From Streptomyces sp. DSM 15324 (GTDB lineage: Bacteria; Actinomycetota; Actinomycetes; Streptomycetales; Streptomycetaceae): a stretch of DNA of 64,000 bases. Each line of letters starts with the position of its first letter. The first letter of the stretch is position 1. Below, piece by piece: positions 25,891 through 34,028 of the stretch. The notes under the pieces were generated by a model. It was given only the letters and a program-made list of their open reading frames with translations, had not been told where the DNA came from and did not search any database. The position numbers and the translations under genes were made by a program. The stretch covers positions 1 to 64,000 of the forward strand of contig NZ_KQ949039.1 in the NCBI RefSeq assembly GCF_001514285.1, given 5' to 3'.

Positions 25891-26382
25891 TCACCCGGGA
25901 ACCCCCTGGACGCCCAGCCCCCGCGCGAATCCCCGCAACGTCTCGAAGTCCCCGTCCCCCAGGCCCACGCGTGGACTGACGTGGTGCAGCAGCGCGGGGG
26001 CCGGGTGGTGGGCGGTGACGAAGCCGGTGTCGGCGGGGGAGAGTTCGTCGTCGACCCAGGCGAAGGGGCGGCCCCCGGCATGGGCGACGAGGGTCTCCGT
26101 CTTCCAGTGGACGCCGTCGGGCCGCTCGGCGAACAGGGCCGGGCCGAAGTCGACGTGGGGGAGGGCGGGCAGCCCCACCACCGGCGCGATCCAGCGATTG
26201 GCGAGGGCCATCCAGGTCGTGGCCCAGACCAGCTCGTAGGGAAGCCGCAGCAGCGCCGCCCCGTGTCCCGGGTTCAGCCAGACCCGCAACGGCCGCCCCG
26301 GCCGCACGGACGCCCTGATCGTCGTATACCCCTCGGGGCGCCGCTGGGCCTTGGCGGCGTACGGATTCAGCGGCCCGTCGAC
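25891..26382 (-). pseudogene. HAD-family hydrolase gene, C-terminal part (split by transposon)
   Basis: Encodes VDGPLNPYAAKAQRR onward to the stop: 163 codons of a small HAD-superfamily protein common in Streptomyces. The missing start lies 5.3 kb away at 31669-31701; joining the two across one GTCGAC core restores an uninterrupted 172-codon frame beginning MSRPLLFLDVDGPLNP. The open frame here actually continues into the element to a GTG at 26475, which would give a 194-residue chimera with AVGKVDGPLNP. That chimera lacks the first aspartate (nucleophile) of the DxD motif and should be inactive. The reconstructed frame is exact, so the insertion looks recent. Confidence 0.88.
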
Positions 26383-26394
26383 TTTACCGACCGC
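26377..26394 (+). repeat. Left terminal inverted repeat with core
   Basis: GTCGACTTTACCGACCGC: GTCGAC core (26377-26382) plus 12-bp element end. It is the exact reverse complement of 31657-31674. Confidence 0.93.
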
Positions 26395-26516
26395 AGGAGC
26401 TCGCGAACCTGCTCTGAACTGCGACGATTCATAGACTACATGTCCGTGACGGGGAGTTGAGGCCGTTGCTGTCACTCGTCCGAGTGGTCTCGTGGGACGG
26501 CCTTGTGCGGGCTGGA

Positions 26517-27110
26517 TCAGGTTGAAGAGTTCCGGCGCATTTCTTCCGTGGCCAGGCGTGTTTCCTCGGCGGCCACGCGCTCGTACTCGTCCGCAGCCTC
26601 TCGTGCTGCCCAGAGTTTCTGGATGTCCCGACCCGGTCGGGGCAGTGGCTTTCCTGTCAGGTGCGCTCTGATGCTGTCGATTGCATGCTGGGGTGCGCCT
26701 GTCACTACTTCACGCGGCCAGGCATCCGGCTGCAGTCTGTCCCAGTCCCTGAGCAGCGAGCACATGTCGTGGATCACGGCCAGCAGCTTTGGGTCGTCCA
26801 AACGCAGAGTGGCCATCTCGATCCGGATCAGGTGCTCCCGCAGCGTCTTCTCCCAGGCCAAGTGTTCGTGGGCTGGGGTGTGTTGATGGGGGATCGACTC
26901 CGCATGCCGGTTGATGGCGAAGAGCTCTTCTGCGATACGTTCAAGGCTGGCCTCCCGCAGAACTGTCCGACGGTTCGCTTCGGTGACCTTCTCGTTCCGC
27001 CTCTGCTGCCAGATGCCGCCGAACAGGGAGACGGCGGCACCAACGAGTGTGCCGCCCAAGGCGATGAGGGCTGTTCCCCAGGCTGAATCCACGTCGACAT
27101 TGTGAGGCAC
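26517..27110 (-). CDS. Transposon cargo: membrane-anchored hypothetical protein
   Basis: A 197-residue protein from GTG 27108-27110. One membrane helix at about residues 11-33 (TALIALGGTLVGAAVSLFGGIW), then a basic, highly charged, largely helical cytoplasmic part (residues 34-197) with several heptad-like stretches. Proteins of this shape (short N-terminal helix, long helical tail) are common cargo of actinobacterial mobile elements, but I know no function. Its base composition is less GC-rich than the flanking chromosome. The start codon lies in the arm of a 13-bp hairpin that separates it from the recombinase operon. Confidence 0.72.
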   Translation of the reverse strand: MPHNVDVDSAWGTALIALGGTLVGAAVSLFGGIWQQRRNEKVTEANRRTVLREASLERIAEELFAINRHAESIPHQHTPAHEHLAWEKTLREHLIRIEMATLRLDDPKLLAVIHDMCSLLRDWDRLQPDAWPREVVTGAPQHAIDSIRAHLTGKPLPRPGRDIQKLWAAREAADEYERVAAEETRLATEEMRRNSST

Positions 27111-27140
27111 CCCCGACAGAAGATTTCCTGTCGGGGGTGC
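27107..27140. terminator. Hairpin between recombinase operon and cargo gene
   Basis: GCACCCCCGACAG (27107-27119) pairs perfectly with 27128-27140 over an 8-nt loop. It follows the tnpC-like stop (27162) on the minus strand and includes the cargo start codon, so it may end recombinase transcription and also mask cargo initiation. Confidence 0.7.
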
Positions 27141-27161
27141 GACGGACGATCGGGGCGACGC

Positions 27162-27749
27162 TCAGTTCCCTGGTGCCGGGTCGGTGAGGCGGGCTTCGAG
27201 GTCGGCGACGCGGCGGTCCTGGAAGCGGAGGTTGGATCGGGCTGCCTTGAGCCGCTCGTCGAGGGTGCGGTTATCGGTTGTGAGCTGGCGGACGCGTTGT
27301 TTGAGGGTGGTGTTCTCGGTGGTGATCCGCTGGATGGCCTCTTCGGTCCACTCGGCTTCCAAGTCCCGGATTTGCCCGAGGAGTTCACCGATGCGGGTGC
27401 GCTGGGTGAGGATCTCGGCCTGGGCGGTCTTGAGACCTTCCTCAGCGTTCAGGGCACGTTCGCGCCAGGTCGCCTCGCGCTCGTCGTCCTGGTCGGCGAG
27501 CAACTGTGCCCGGCGGCTTCCGGACTCGGCCATCGCGCTGGTGATCGTGGCTCGGGCCTCGGCGTTGTTGTAGAGGAAGGTGCGCGAGACGTCCGCGCGA
27601 CGGGCGACGGCGGCGATGCTGACCTGGGTTTTCTCGCGCTGAAGTCGGGTGATGGCTTCCCGGACCCGCTGGAGGGCGGCCTCGGTCTTGTGGCGGCGGG
27701 CCGCCAGGGCGGCGGCCGTGCGGGGTTCTGGGACGGCAGCGGTCTTCAT
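27162..27749 (-). CDS. tnpC: TnpC-like transposition accessory protein (DUF6262 type)
   Basis: A 195-residue protein. The N-terminal helix-turn-helix at about residues 40-65 (VSIAAVARRADVSRTFLYNN) is followed by a long coiled coil to residue 185 (leucines and charged residues at heptad spacing). In Tn554 the third gene, tnpC, modulates orientation and efficiency of transposition; a small HTH plus coiled-coil protein beside two recombinases fits that role. Starts at ATG 27749, overlapping the stop of the upstream recombinase as ATGA. Confidence 0.82.
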   Translation of the reverse strand: MKTAAVPEPRTAAALAARRHKTEAALQRVREAITRLQREKTQVSIAAVARRADVSRTFLYNNAEARATITSAMAESGSRRAQLLADQDDEREATWRERALNAEEGLKTAQAEILTQRTRIGELLGQIRDLEAEWTEEAIQRITTENTTLKQRVRQLTTDNRTLDERLKAARSNLRFQDRRVADLEARLTDPAPGN

Positions 27750-30370
27750 GCGATTTCCTGATCAGGGTCGTTGTCGGTTGTGCGCGTATCGCTGTACTCG
27801 CTCTGCTCGTCTTCGCTGCCCGCGGCGGCGAGGTCGGCGGCGCGGAAGGCGGTGGACCACACGCGGTGGAAGTAGTCCTGCGGTTTGCGCAGGTCCAGGG
27901 CGAGGGCGTCATCGAGCAGCCCGAGGCCGGCCAGGGCTTTCTCCAAGCCGTCGATGGCGCGGGCGGTCGGCTCGAAGTAGCGGTGGAGGTAGTCGGCGGT
28001 GGCGTCGTCCGAGGCGCCTTCGGCCAGTTGCCGCCACTGTTCCCGTTTCCGCCGCCAGTAGAGGAGATCCGCGCCGGAGAGGACGAACTTGTCGCAGTTG
28101 TGGCAGTCGAGGTTCCAGGGACAGGCACCGCCGTCGACGACCGGCTGGAAGGTGCAGAAGCCACCCTCGGCCGGGGTGCTGCGGCGGGCGAGGTCGACGG
28201 CGATGGCCAGAGCCTGCTCCTTCGTGAGCGCCTCGGCTGAGTCCCCTGCAAGGAGCTCCCCAGGAGCGGTCGTGCCGGGGCCGGCGACCCAGACATGCTG
28301 GAGCACGTTCTCCAGATCGGTGCTGGAGAGGTGGACGTAGTGCTCGGCCATCCGGTCCGAGACGTGTCCGAGGTAGCGGCGGATGTGGGTGAGGGTGGCG
28401 CCTTGACGCAGGAGGCTGGTGGCCAGGGTGTGGCGGGCCTGGTGGGGGACGCAATGGCCGATGTCCATAGCGTCGACCCAGGGACGGAAACGGCTGTAGA
28501 ACCACGGTCTGCTCAGCGCGATTGTTCCGTCGGTGCTGCGGTAGTTGGTGGGGAACAGCGCGAGTCCGTCGCGTTCCTTGCCCGTAGGGGTGTAGCCGTG
28601 TTCGTCGGCGAACCGGCTGAGCGTTTTGCGCTGCCGGTCGGCGATGAGGGCGTAGAGGGATTCGGGGATGCGGATGGCCGCGTCGTAGTTGCCTACCTTG
28701 GTCTGGTCGTGCCAGAGCATCGCGAGCCCGTTGAGCCGGCCGATGCAGTTCCAGCGGAGCTCGATGACCTCCCCCAACCGCCGTCCGGTGACCACGAGGA
28801 TCTCCCAGATGTCCCGGGCGCCCTCGTCATCCGGATCGTGGACGCGTGTGAACTCGGCGAGATTGTGTTCGTCGGCCAGTGCGCGTGCCACCTCGTCGGC
28901 GAAGGGGCGTCGCCGCTTCTGGTAGGCGGTGCCGCCGGCATTCGGCAACGCGATGACGAACTCCCTGGCCAGACCGATGGCGCCGGTCACGCCATCGTCC
29001 ATCGCCTTACGGAGGATCCTGCGGGTGTGGTTGAAGACCAACGATCGCGTGCCGGTCGTGACGATGCTCGCCTTCCCATCGACCCGGACCATGGCCAAAG
29101 ACGGGAGCGCGTGGCGCTCGCGATATCGCTGATCTGCGACGAAGCGGTCGGCGTGTTCCTTCGCCAGGACTGCGGGGTCGTGGCCCCCGCCGGGAGCGTC
29201 GGCCTCGATGAAAGCGCTCAACTCGATCATCGCTCGACGAATCTGGTCAAGCGTGTGGGCACTGTTGGGGCAGCGCGGGGAGCGCAGGAGTTCCGCGAAG
29301 TAGTCCCACGTGATGTCCCGCAGCCACCGTTGAGAGATCGCGGTGAGGCTGATGTGCCCGAGCCGGTTCTCGTAACTGATACCGAAGTGCCTCGTTTCGA
29401 GGAATCCGGCCTCTTTGGCCTCCTCAGTTGTGAAGTAGACCAGGCGCAACTCGTGGAGGATCTCTTTCACGACCCCGCTGGCGGCCTTGGTCAGGCAAGC
29501 AAGGTCCAGATCGACGATCGAGGTCGCATCCTGCTCGCGGCAGGCGTTCACCACCATGCGGAGCGCGGTGACATCCCAGCGGGCCGGACGCGACCGCTGC
29601 GTATGAGCGAACAACCCCCACTGGATTTCCGCTCGCGGCAGCGGCCTCAGCCCGCGCAAATTCAGCTGAGCGGGCACAGAGACCGCGATCTCCCTGGCGC
29701 ACCACGCACGGAACTGGACGTGGTCGACGTAGCTGACAGCGACTCGCCCCCCGCGCCACGATCCGCCCGGAATGGACGCGCCGCCGGGAGAACCCGCCCT
29801 CCGGTAGGCGTGAGTGTGTCGCTGGCACAGTCCCAGCGGCGACTCTGCCAGCAGGGGACAGACCAGCACCGTGCAGGTCCCGAACCCCGGAGCAGGGCTT
29901 TGCTCGGCGGCCCACCCACCGAAGTCGGGTGCGGCGTCCTGTCCGGCTCGCGTCCGACTCCATTTCTGGAGGTGATATCTGCAGAGACGGTACCGACCTG
30001 CCCGCGCGGGTCGTCCGGGGCAGATCAGACAGGCCAGATTCCCGTCATGCTCGGTTGTCTGGCTCAATGGTTCAGCAGTGCTGAGGAATGCTGACCTGAT
30101 GACGCCTTCTTTCGCTGCCGTGAGCCACTCCTGGCGATGGGCGTGGCAGAAGTCGCCGAGACCGGTGACGCGCTGGCAGTCGGTGACCCGGCAGAACCAC
30201 CGGTAGGTCTGGTGCCCTCGCGGGATCTGGACGATGTCGTCGCGGAACAGAGGGTCGAAGGAGGGCGCGCTCGTCAGCGCGGTGAGGATCTCCAGGCGAT
30301 CCCTGCCGATTCGCGTGTGGTCCTGGTGCGTGTTCAGCAAGGGCAGCAGAAACGCGTCCCGGCGCTTCAC
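27746..30370 (-). CDS. tnpB: Large tyrosine recombinase (TnpB-like)
   Basis: An 874-residue tyrosine recombinase. The N-terminal 200 residues hold three Cys/His clusters (CRVTDCQRVTGLGDFCHAH, CLICPGRPARAGRYRLCRYH, CTVLVCPLL...CQRH) that look like zinc-binding DNA-recognition modules. The catalytic domain follows: the first Arg in VTGRRLGEVIELRW, then HQARHTLATSLLRQG, GHVSDRMAEHYVHLS with the nucleophile Tyr. A further Cys cluster (CPWNLDCHNCDKF) lies near residue 760. All R-H-R-H-Y positions are present, so it should be active. Overlaps both neighbours by 4 bp. Confidence 0.9.
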   Translation of the reverse strand: MKRRDAFLLPLLNTHQDHTRIGRDRLEILTALTSAPSFDPLFRDDIVQIPRGHQTYRWFCRVTDCQRVTGLGDFCHAHRQEWLTAAKEGVIRSAFLSTAEPLSQTTEHDGNLACLICPGRPARAGRYRLCRYHLQKWSRTRAGQDAAPDFGGWAAEQSPAPGFGTCTVLVCPLLAESPLGLCQRHTHAYRRAGSPGGASIPGGSWRGGRVAVSYVDHVQFRAWCAREIAVSVPAQLNLRGLRPLPRAEIQWGLFAHTQRSRPARWDVTALRMVVNACREQDATSIVDLDLACLTKAASGVVKEILHELRLVYFTTEEAKEAGFLETRHFGISYENRLGHISLTAISQRWLRDITWDYFAELLRSPRCPNSAHTLDQIRRAMIELSAFIEADAPGGGHDPAVLAKEHADRFVADQRYRERHALPSLAMVRVDGKASIVTTGTRSLVFNHTRRILRKAMDDGVTGAIGLAREFVIALPNAGGTAYQKRRRPFADEVARALADEHNLAEFTRVHDPDDEGARDIWEILVVTGRRLGEVIELRWNCIGRLNGLAMLWHDQTKVGNYDAAIRIPESLYALIADRQRKTLSRFADEHGYTPTGKERDGLALFPTNYRSTDGTIALSRPWFYSRFRPWVDAMDIGHCVPHQARHTLATSLLRQGATLTHIRRYLGHVSDRMAEHYVHLSSTDLENVLQHVWVAGPGTTAPGELLAGDSAEALTKEQALAIAVDLARRSTPAEGGFCTFQPVVDGGACPWNLDCHNCDKFVLSGADLLYWRRKREQWRQLAEGASDDATADYLHRYFEPTARAIDGLEKALAGLGLLDDALALDLRKPQDYFHRVWSTAFRAADLAAAGSEDEQSEYSDTRTTDNDPDQEIA

Positions 30371-31545
30371 CGGTCCTCACCCCAGACCGTGCGCAGAGCG
30401 GCGTCGAAGACCGGATCGTGGATGTCGACGTGCCCGTAGACCTCGTCGACCATCGCGGCCGAGGCCCAGCCGCCCGCGTCCCGGGCGATCAGGGTGTTGC
30501 CGCCCGCGGCGTCGAGAACCGCCGAGGTAAAGGTGTGCCGGAAGGCATGGGGTTTCACCAGCCCCAGCCCAGCGCGTTTCCCGGCCCGGCCGAGCATCCG
30601 GCGGGCGCCGACCGGGGTCCACGGCTGGCCCGTATCGGCGCCGTGCAGTTGGACCAGGAGCATTCCGTGCCGGACGCTGCGCGGGTACTCGGTGGTGATG
30701 TACTCGAAGTAGGAGTGCACCATCGCCGGGCTGACACGCTTGATCAGCCCGCCGGTGACCATCCCGCGCTCGACCCGCCACGGGTGCTTGGTCTTGGCCT
30801 CTGCCCCGTTCGGGTTGCCGGGCCGGTGGCAGACATGCAGATGCGGGGTGCGGCACTCGCCGCAGGCAGCGTTCTCCCGAAGGTGCAGGTCGACCAGGTG
30901 CAGCCCGCACAGCTCGCCGATCCGCAGGCCACCGTCGGCGAGCCAGTCCACGACCAGCCGGTCACGGGCGGCGTTCACCGTTTCCAGCAGCCTCTCCCTC
31001 GCCCCGTCCGGCAACATCTTCGGGTGCCGGCGGTGCGGCCCCTTCGGCGCCAGCGGATTCGTGGGCAGCGGCGACTTCACATGACCGAGGAACGAGCGAC
31101 GGCGGTCCACCCGCGACGGCAGCCGGGACCTGTCGAGTTTCTTGCCGAGTTCGCCGTTTACGCCGAGCGCGGCTTGGTGCAGGTAGAAGCCCTTCAAGCA
31201 GGCCGCCGCGGTCGACAGCGCCGAGCGGCCGTAAGGGCGCTTACCCACCCGCCACGGTTCTCCGAGAGGCATGCGGACCTCGGCACCGACGATCCCCATG
31301 TACCTTTCCAGATCGCGCAGTTGGACCGTTTCGAAGGCCAGACACTCTCGCTCCAGCCACCGCAGGTGGTCCACCAGGTAGTACGCGTAGGTCTTCTGCG
31401 TGCCCGAGCCCTCGTGCTCACGCAGGAACCGGTCCGCCTCCGTGTGCAGCGTGCCCTCGGGCCAGACGATCGTCCATGATCTCCGCCCGTCCTTCCTCTC
31501 GATCCGCTGGACCCTCAAGTCCCCGACCACGACGTGCCGTACCAC
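30367..31545 (-). CDS. tnpA: Tyrosine recombinase (TnpA-like)
   Basis: A 392-residue recombinase. An N-terminal SAM-like core-binding domain (EGSGTQKTYAYYLVDHLRWLE) precedes the catalytic domain with LADGGLRIGELCGLHLVD (first Arg), KPHAFRHTFTSAVLDAAG (His/Arg) and GWASAAMVDEVYGHVD (Trp and nucleophile Tyr). GTG 31545 was chosen because GGAGGACAAGTG gives a perfect ribosome site; the frame continues to 31623 but that region carries an internal copy of the element end. First gene of the recombinase operon. With TnpB it should catalyse excision and targeted insertion. Confidence 0.9.
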   Translation of the reverse strand: MVRHVVVGDLRVQRIERKDGRRSWTIVWPEGTLHTEADRFLREHEGSGTQKTYAYYLVDHLRWLERECLAFETVQLRDLERYMGIVGAEVRMPLGEPWRVGKRPYGRSALSTAAACLKGFYLHQAALGVNGELGKKLDRSRLPSRVDRRRSFLGHVKSPLPTNPLAPKGPHRRHPKMLPDGARERLLETVNAARDRLVVDWLADGGLRIGELCGLHLVDLHLRENAACGECRTPHLHVCHRPGNPNGAEAKTKHPWRVERGMVTGGLIKRVSPAMVHSYFEYITTEYPRSVRHGMLLVQLHGADTGQPWTPVGARRMLGRAGKRAGLGLVKPHAFRHTFTSAVLDAAGGNTLIARDAGGWASAAMVDEVYGHVDIHDPVFDAALRTVWGEDR

Positions 31546-31589
31546 TTGTCCTCCGTACCGACTCCGGAACATGACTGACGTCACGGTCC

Positions 31590-31600
31590 CGGTCGGTAAA
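31590..31600 (+). repeat. Internal copy of the element end sequence
   Basis: CGGTCGGTAAA, identical to 11 bp of the right end (31658-31668), in the same orientation and exactly 68 bp inside. Possibly an accessory recombinase-binding (arm) site, or an operator for the tnpA promoter. No equivalent was seen near the left end. Confidence 0.75.
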
Positions 31601-31656
31601 CGAGCCCATGACGCCCAAGTCACAGGCCCAGACGGACATCACGGGCAGCACTACCC

Positions 31657-31674
31657 GCGGTCGGTAAAGTCGAC
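31657..31674 (+). repeat. Right terminal inverted repeat with core
   Basis: GCGGTCGGTAAAGTCGAC, the exact reverse complement of the left end at 26377-26394. Confidence 0.93.
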
Positions 31675-31701
31675 GTCCAGGAACAGCAGGGGGCGGCTCA
31701 T
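31669..31701 (-). pseudogene. HAD-family hydrolase gene, N-terminal fragment
   Basis: The first 11 codons, MSRPLLFLDVD, of the HAD gene whose remainder is at 25891-26382. ATG at 31699-31701. The element entered at the final GTC GAC (VD) of the nucleophile motif. Translation now runs on into the element (FTDRG) and stops, so nothing useful is made. Confidence 0.88.
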
Positions 31702-31834
31702 GCGCCCACCGTAGGGCAGCACCCTCCCCGAGCCGGCGGAATTATTTTCGGCCGACAGGCATAGCGGGACCCGCCCGGAGGCGTCACCAGGGGCACAGGG
31801 GCCGGGCAGCGGGTCCGCTCCGGGGGAAGAGAAG

Positions 31835-32398
31835 GTGCAGATGGATGCCGAGGGACTGGAGAGCTTCCGCGACTTCGTGGACAGCAGGTCGTCCGCGCTG
31901 CTGAGGACCGCCGTCCTGCTCAGCGGCGGCGATCGGCACGCCGGCGAAGACCTGCTCCAGAACGCCCTGGCCAAGGCCGCGGGCCGCTGGCACCGCATCG
32001 ACGAACCCGAGGCATACGTACGACAGGTGCTGTACCGCCAGCAGATCAGCCGCTGGCGGCTGAAGTGGCGCCGACGCGAGATCAGCGTCGCCGAACCGCC
32101 GGAACCCGGTGCCGACCCGGACGGCTCGTACGCCGCCGACCTGCGCCTGGTGATGCGCGCGGCGCTGTCCCGGCTGACCGCCCGCCAGCGCACCGTCCTC
32201 GTCCTGCGCTACTTCGAGGATCTCCCGGAGGCCGACGTGGCCCGGATCCTGGGCTGCTCGGTGGGCACCGTACGGTCCACCACCCACCGCTCCCTGGCCC
32301 GGCTGCGCTCCCTCGCGCCGGAACTCGCCGCCCTCGGTCCCGCGGACGTCGAGCAGCCGTCGTCCCGTGACTTCTCGCCCGTGGAGGTGCGTCCGTGA
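31835..32398 (+). CDS. ECF sigma factor (SigE-like family of Streptomyces)
   Basis: A 187-residue extracytoplasmic-function sigma factor. Region 2 is at about residues 10-80 (SSALLRTAVLLSGGDRHAGEDLLQNALAKAA...AYVRQVLYRQQISRWR), and region 4 at 110-165 (LTARQRTVLVLRYFEDLPEADVARILGCSVGTVRSTTHRSLARLR). GTG 31835 and ATG 31841 are both possible starts. The DLPEADVA/GCSVGTVRS pattern is that of the numerous SigE-type ECF group in Streptomyces. Its stop overlaps the following membrane-protein gene as GTGA, so the two are co-expressed. Confidence 0.9.
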   Translation: MQMDAEGLESFRDFVDSRSSALLRTAVLLSGGDRHAGEDLLQNALAKAAGRWHRIDEPEAYVRQVLYRQQISRWRLKWRRREISVAEPPEPGADPDGSYAADLRLVMRAALSRLTARQRTVLVLRYFEDLPEADVARILGCSVGTVRSTTHRSLARLRSLAPELAALGPADVEQPSSRDFSPVEVRP

Positions 32399-33618
32399 AC
32401 GTCGACGAACTCGTGCGCGACTCCCTGCGCGACCAGGCCGAGGGACAGCCACCGGCCGCACCTGGCCTCGCCGACCGGGTGCTGGGCCTGCGCCGGCGCC
32501 GCCGTACCCGCAGGCTGGTGTCGACGGCGGCCGCCGTCGCCGCCGTGGTCGTGGTCTCCGTGGCGGTGCCGATGCTGGACTCGGGCGGGACCCGTGACGT
32601 ACGCCCCGCGGACGTCACGGAGCCGAACCGGACCGTCGCGCACCCCGACCAGTCCCCGCCGAGCGACCTGATCGCGGCGGGACGGACGGCGCTGGCCGCC
32701 TACTACGGGACGGTCCCGGTCGCGCAGTCCGCGCAGACGGCGGTGGCCACCCGCACCTACTGGCTGCTGAACCCGGTGACGAAGAAGTACGTGAAGACCA
32801 CCAAGTGGTCGTGGGTCGCCGTCGCCCCGGGGCTGCGGACCGCCGCCGTCCTGGAGCAGCATCTGCCCGTGCGCCGGATCGGCCTGCTCGACCTGGCCAG
32901 TGGCGAGGTCGAGCGGTGGATCCAGGTCGACCACGCCGTCGGCGGGCTCGCGTTCTCCCGCGACGGACGCGAGCTGGTCGCGACGACGTACAGCGAGAAC
33001 CCCGACCTCAGGCCCATCCCGAAGAAGCTGAAGGGCGGCGGCGAGGTGACCGTGGAGACGCCGTCGCATCGCACCGGCTTCTACGTGATCGAGGTGGCGT
33101 CCGGGAAGGCGTCGCGGTGGAGCCAGGTAGGCGCGGGCGGCGGCCCCGGAGCCCCCGACATGATCAACACGCGTCAGGACTTCGCCTTCAGCCGCGACGG
33201 CGGCCTCGTCTGGTCCGGCATGCCCATGGACCCGGGCTACCAGTACTACGACCGGGACGGCACCCCGGTGAAGCCGCCCGCCGACGCGAAGTACCGGCGC
33301 TGGTACGTCGAGGCGGGCCTCTCGCCCGACGGCAGGCTGCTCGCCGGGGACTTCGCGGGCAGCAAGTACAAGACGTCCTCCTGGATCCTCGACCCCAGGA
33401 CCGGCGGGCGGATCACCGAGACGCACGGCCAGCAGCTGCTCGCCTGGGCGAGCGACGACTCGCTGGTCGCCTGGGACATCGGAAAGGACGGCAACGAGTA
33501 CCACCAGCGGCTCGTCCTGGTCACCCTAGACAGCGACAAGGTGGTCCCGCTCAGCGACTTCCGCTCGACGAAGGACGACACCCTGGGCCGCTGGGACCCG
33601 GTGTTCGCGGACCGATGA
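32395..33618 (+). CDS. Membrane-anchored beta-propeller-like protein, sigma-factor partner
   Basis: A 407-residue protein from GTG 32395. The cytoplasmic N-terminus (40 residues, Arg-rich) is followed by one membrane helix (LVSTAAAVAAVVVVSVAVPML), then a large extracellular part with WD40/TolB-like strands such as VGGLAFSRDGRELVATTY, FAFSRDGGLVWSG and GLSPDGRLLAGDFAG. The layout and coupling to the ECF sigma gene suggest that the N-terminal segment may act as an anti-sigma or signal receptor, but no classical ZAS zinc motif is present. Confidence 0.78.
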   Translation: MNVDELVRDSLRDQAEGQPPAAPGLADRVLGLRRRRRTRRLVSTAAAVAAVVVVSVAVPMLDSGGTRDVRPADVTEPNRTVAHPDQSPPSDLIAAGRTALAAYYGTVPVAQSAQTAVATRTYWLLNPVTKKYVKTTKWSWVAVAPGLRTAAVLEQHLPVRRIGLLDLASGEVERWIQVDHAVGGLAFSRDGRELVATTYSENPDLRPIPKKLKGGGEVTVETPSHRTGFYVIEVASGKASRWSQVGAGGGPGAPDMINTRQDFAFSRDGGLVWSGMPMDPGYQYYDRDGTPVKPPADAKYRRWYVEAGLSPDGRLLAGDFAGSKYKTSSWILDPRTGGRITETHGQQLLAWASDDSLVAWDIGKDGNEYHQRLVLVTLDSDKVVPLSDFRSTKDDTLGRWDPVFADR

Positions 33619-33630
33619 CGCTCCTCGACG

Positions 33631-34028
33631 TCAGACGGCGCAGCGCTCGTGGGCGTCCCGCAGCCGGTCGAGCGCCTCGGGGTCCGCCGGGCGCAGTGGG
33701 GCGCGGACCGGGCCTGCGGGCAGGCCGAGCGGTGACGGTGCCGGGTGGTGCGTTGTTGGAGGCGGGCGGACACGGGGGTGTCGCCCGCCTCGGACGGCGT
33801 CCCGTGCGGTGCGGTGGCGTCAGGCGAGGTAGTGCTCGTGGGCGTTCCGCAGGCTCTCGACCGCTTCGGGGTCGGCCGGGCGTAGTGGGGCGCGGACGGG
33901 GTCTGCGGGCAGGCCGAGTGTTGCGAGGAGTGCCTTGCGGGTGACGGTGCCGGGTGGTGCGTTGTTGGAGGCGGGCGGACACGGGGGTGTCGCCCGCCTC
34001 GGACGGCGTCCCGTGCGGTGCGGTGGCG
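33631..34028 (-). repeat. Two decayed copies of the dapA-family gene 3' end
   Basis: Copy A (33631-33819) and copy B (33820-34028, repeat distance 209 bp) each reproduce the final part of the adjacent lyase gene: the stop and codons for SLRNAHEHYLA-like tail, the RPADPEAVESL region and the VSARLQQR region. Both share a deletion of about 46 bp relative to the intact gene, so one copy arose first and was then duplicated; copy A has a further loss of about 20 bp. No gene is otherwise visible in 33619-34028. Confidence 0.88.

Larger units (their letters stand above)
26377..31674 (-). mobile_element. Tn554-like site-specific transposon inserted in a HAD gene
   Basis: 5,292 bp counting one of the two core copies. 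Bounded by GTCGAC cores (26377-26382, 31669-31674) and perfect 12-bp inverted ends (TTTACCGACCGC at 26383; GCGGTCGGTAAA ending at 31668). It carries, all on the minus strand, a tyrosine recombinase (TnpA-like), a large tyrosine recombinase with zinc-finger-like N-terminus (TnpB-like) and a helix-turn-helix/coiled-coil protein (TnpC-like), in the Tn554 order with 4-bp overlaps, plus one cargo gene. Removing the element with one core rebuilds the HAD gene in frame. Typical Tn554 elements lack terminal inverted repeats, so this is a relative rather than a close copy. Confidence 0.9.

Noticed and set aside
31418..31651. 77-codon minus-strand frame at the right end of the element
   Set aside because: Lies in the tnpA leader region and overlaps the 5' part of tnpA in another frame; no coding signal.
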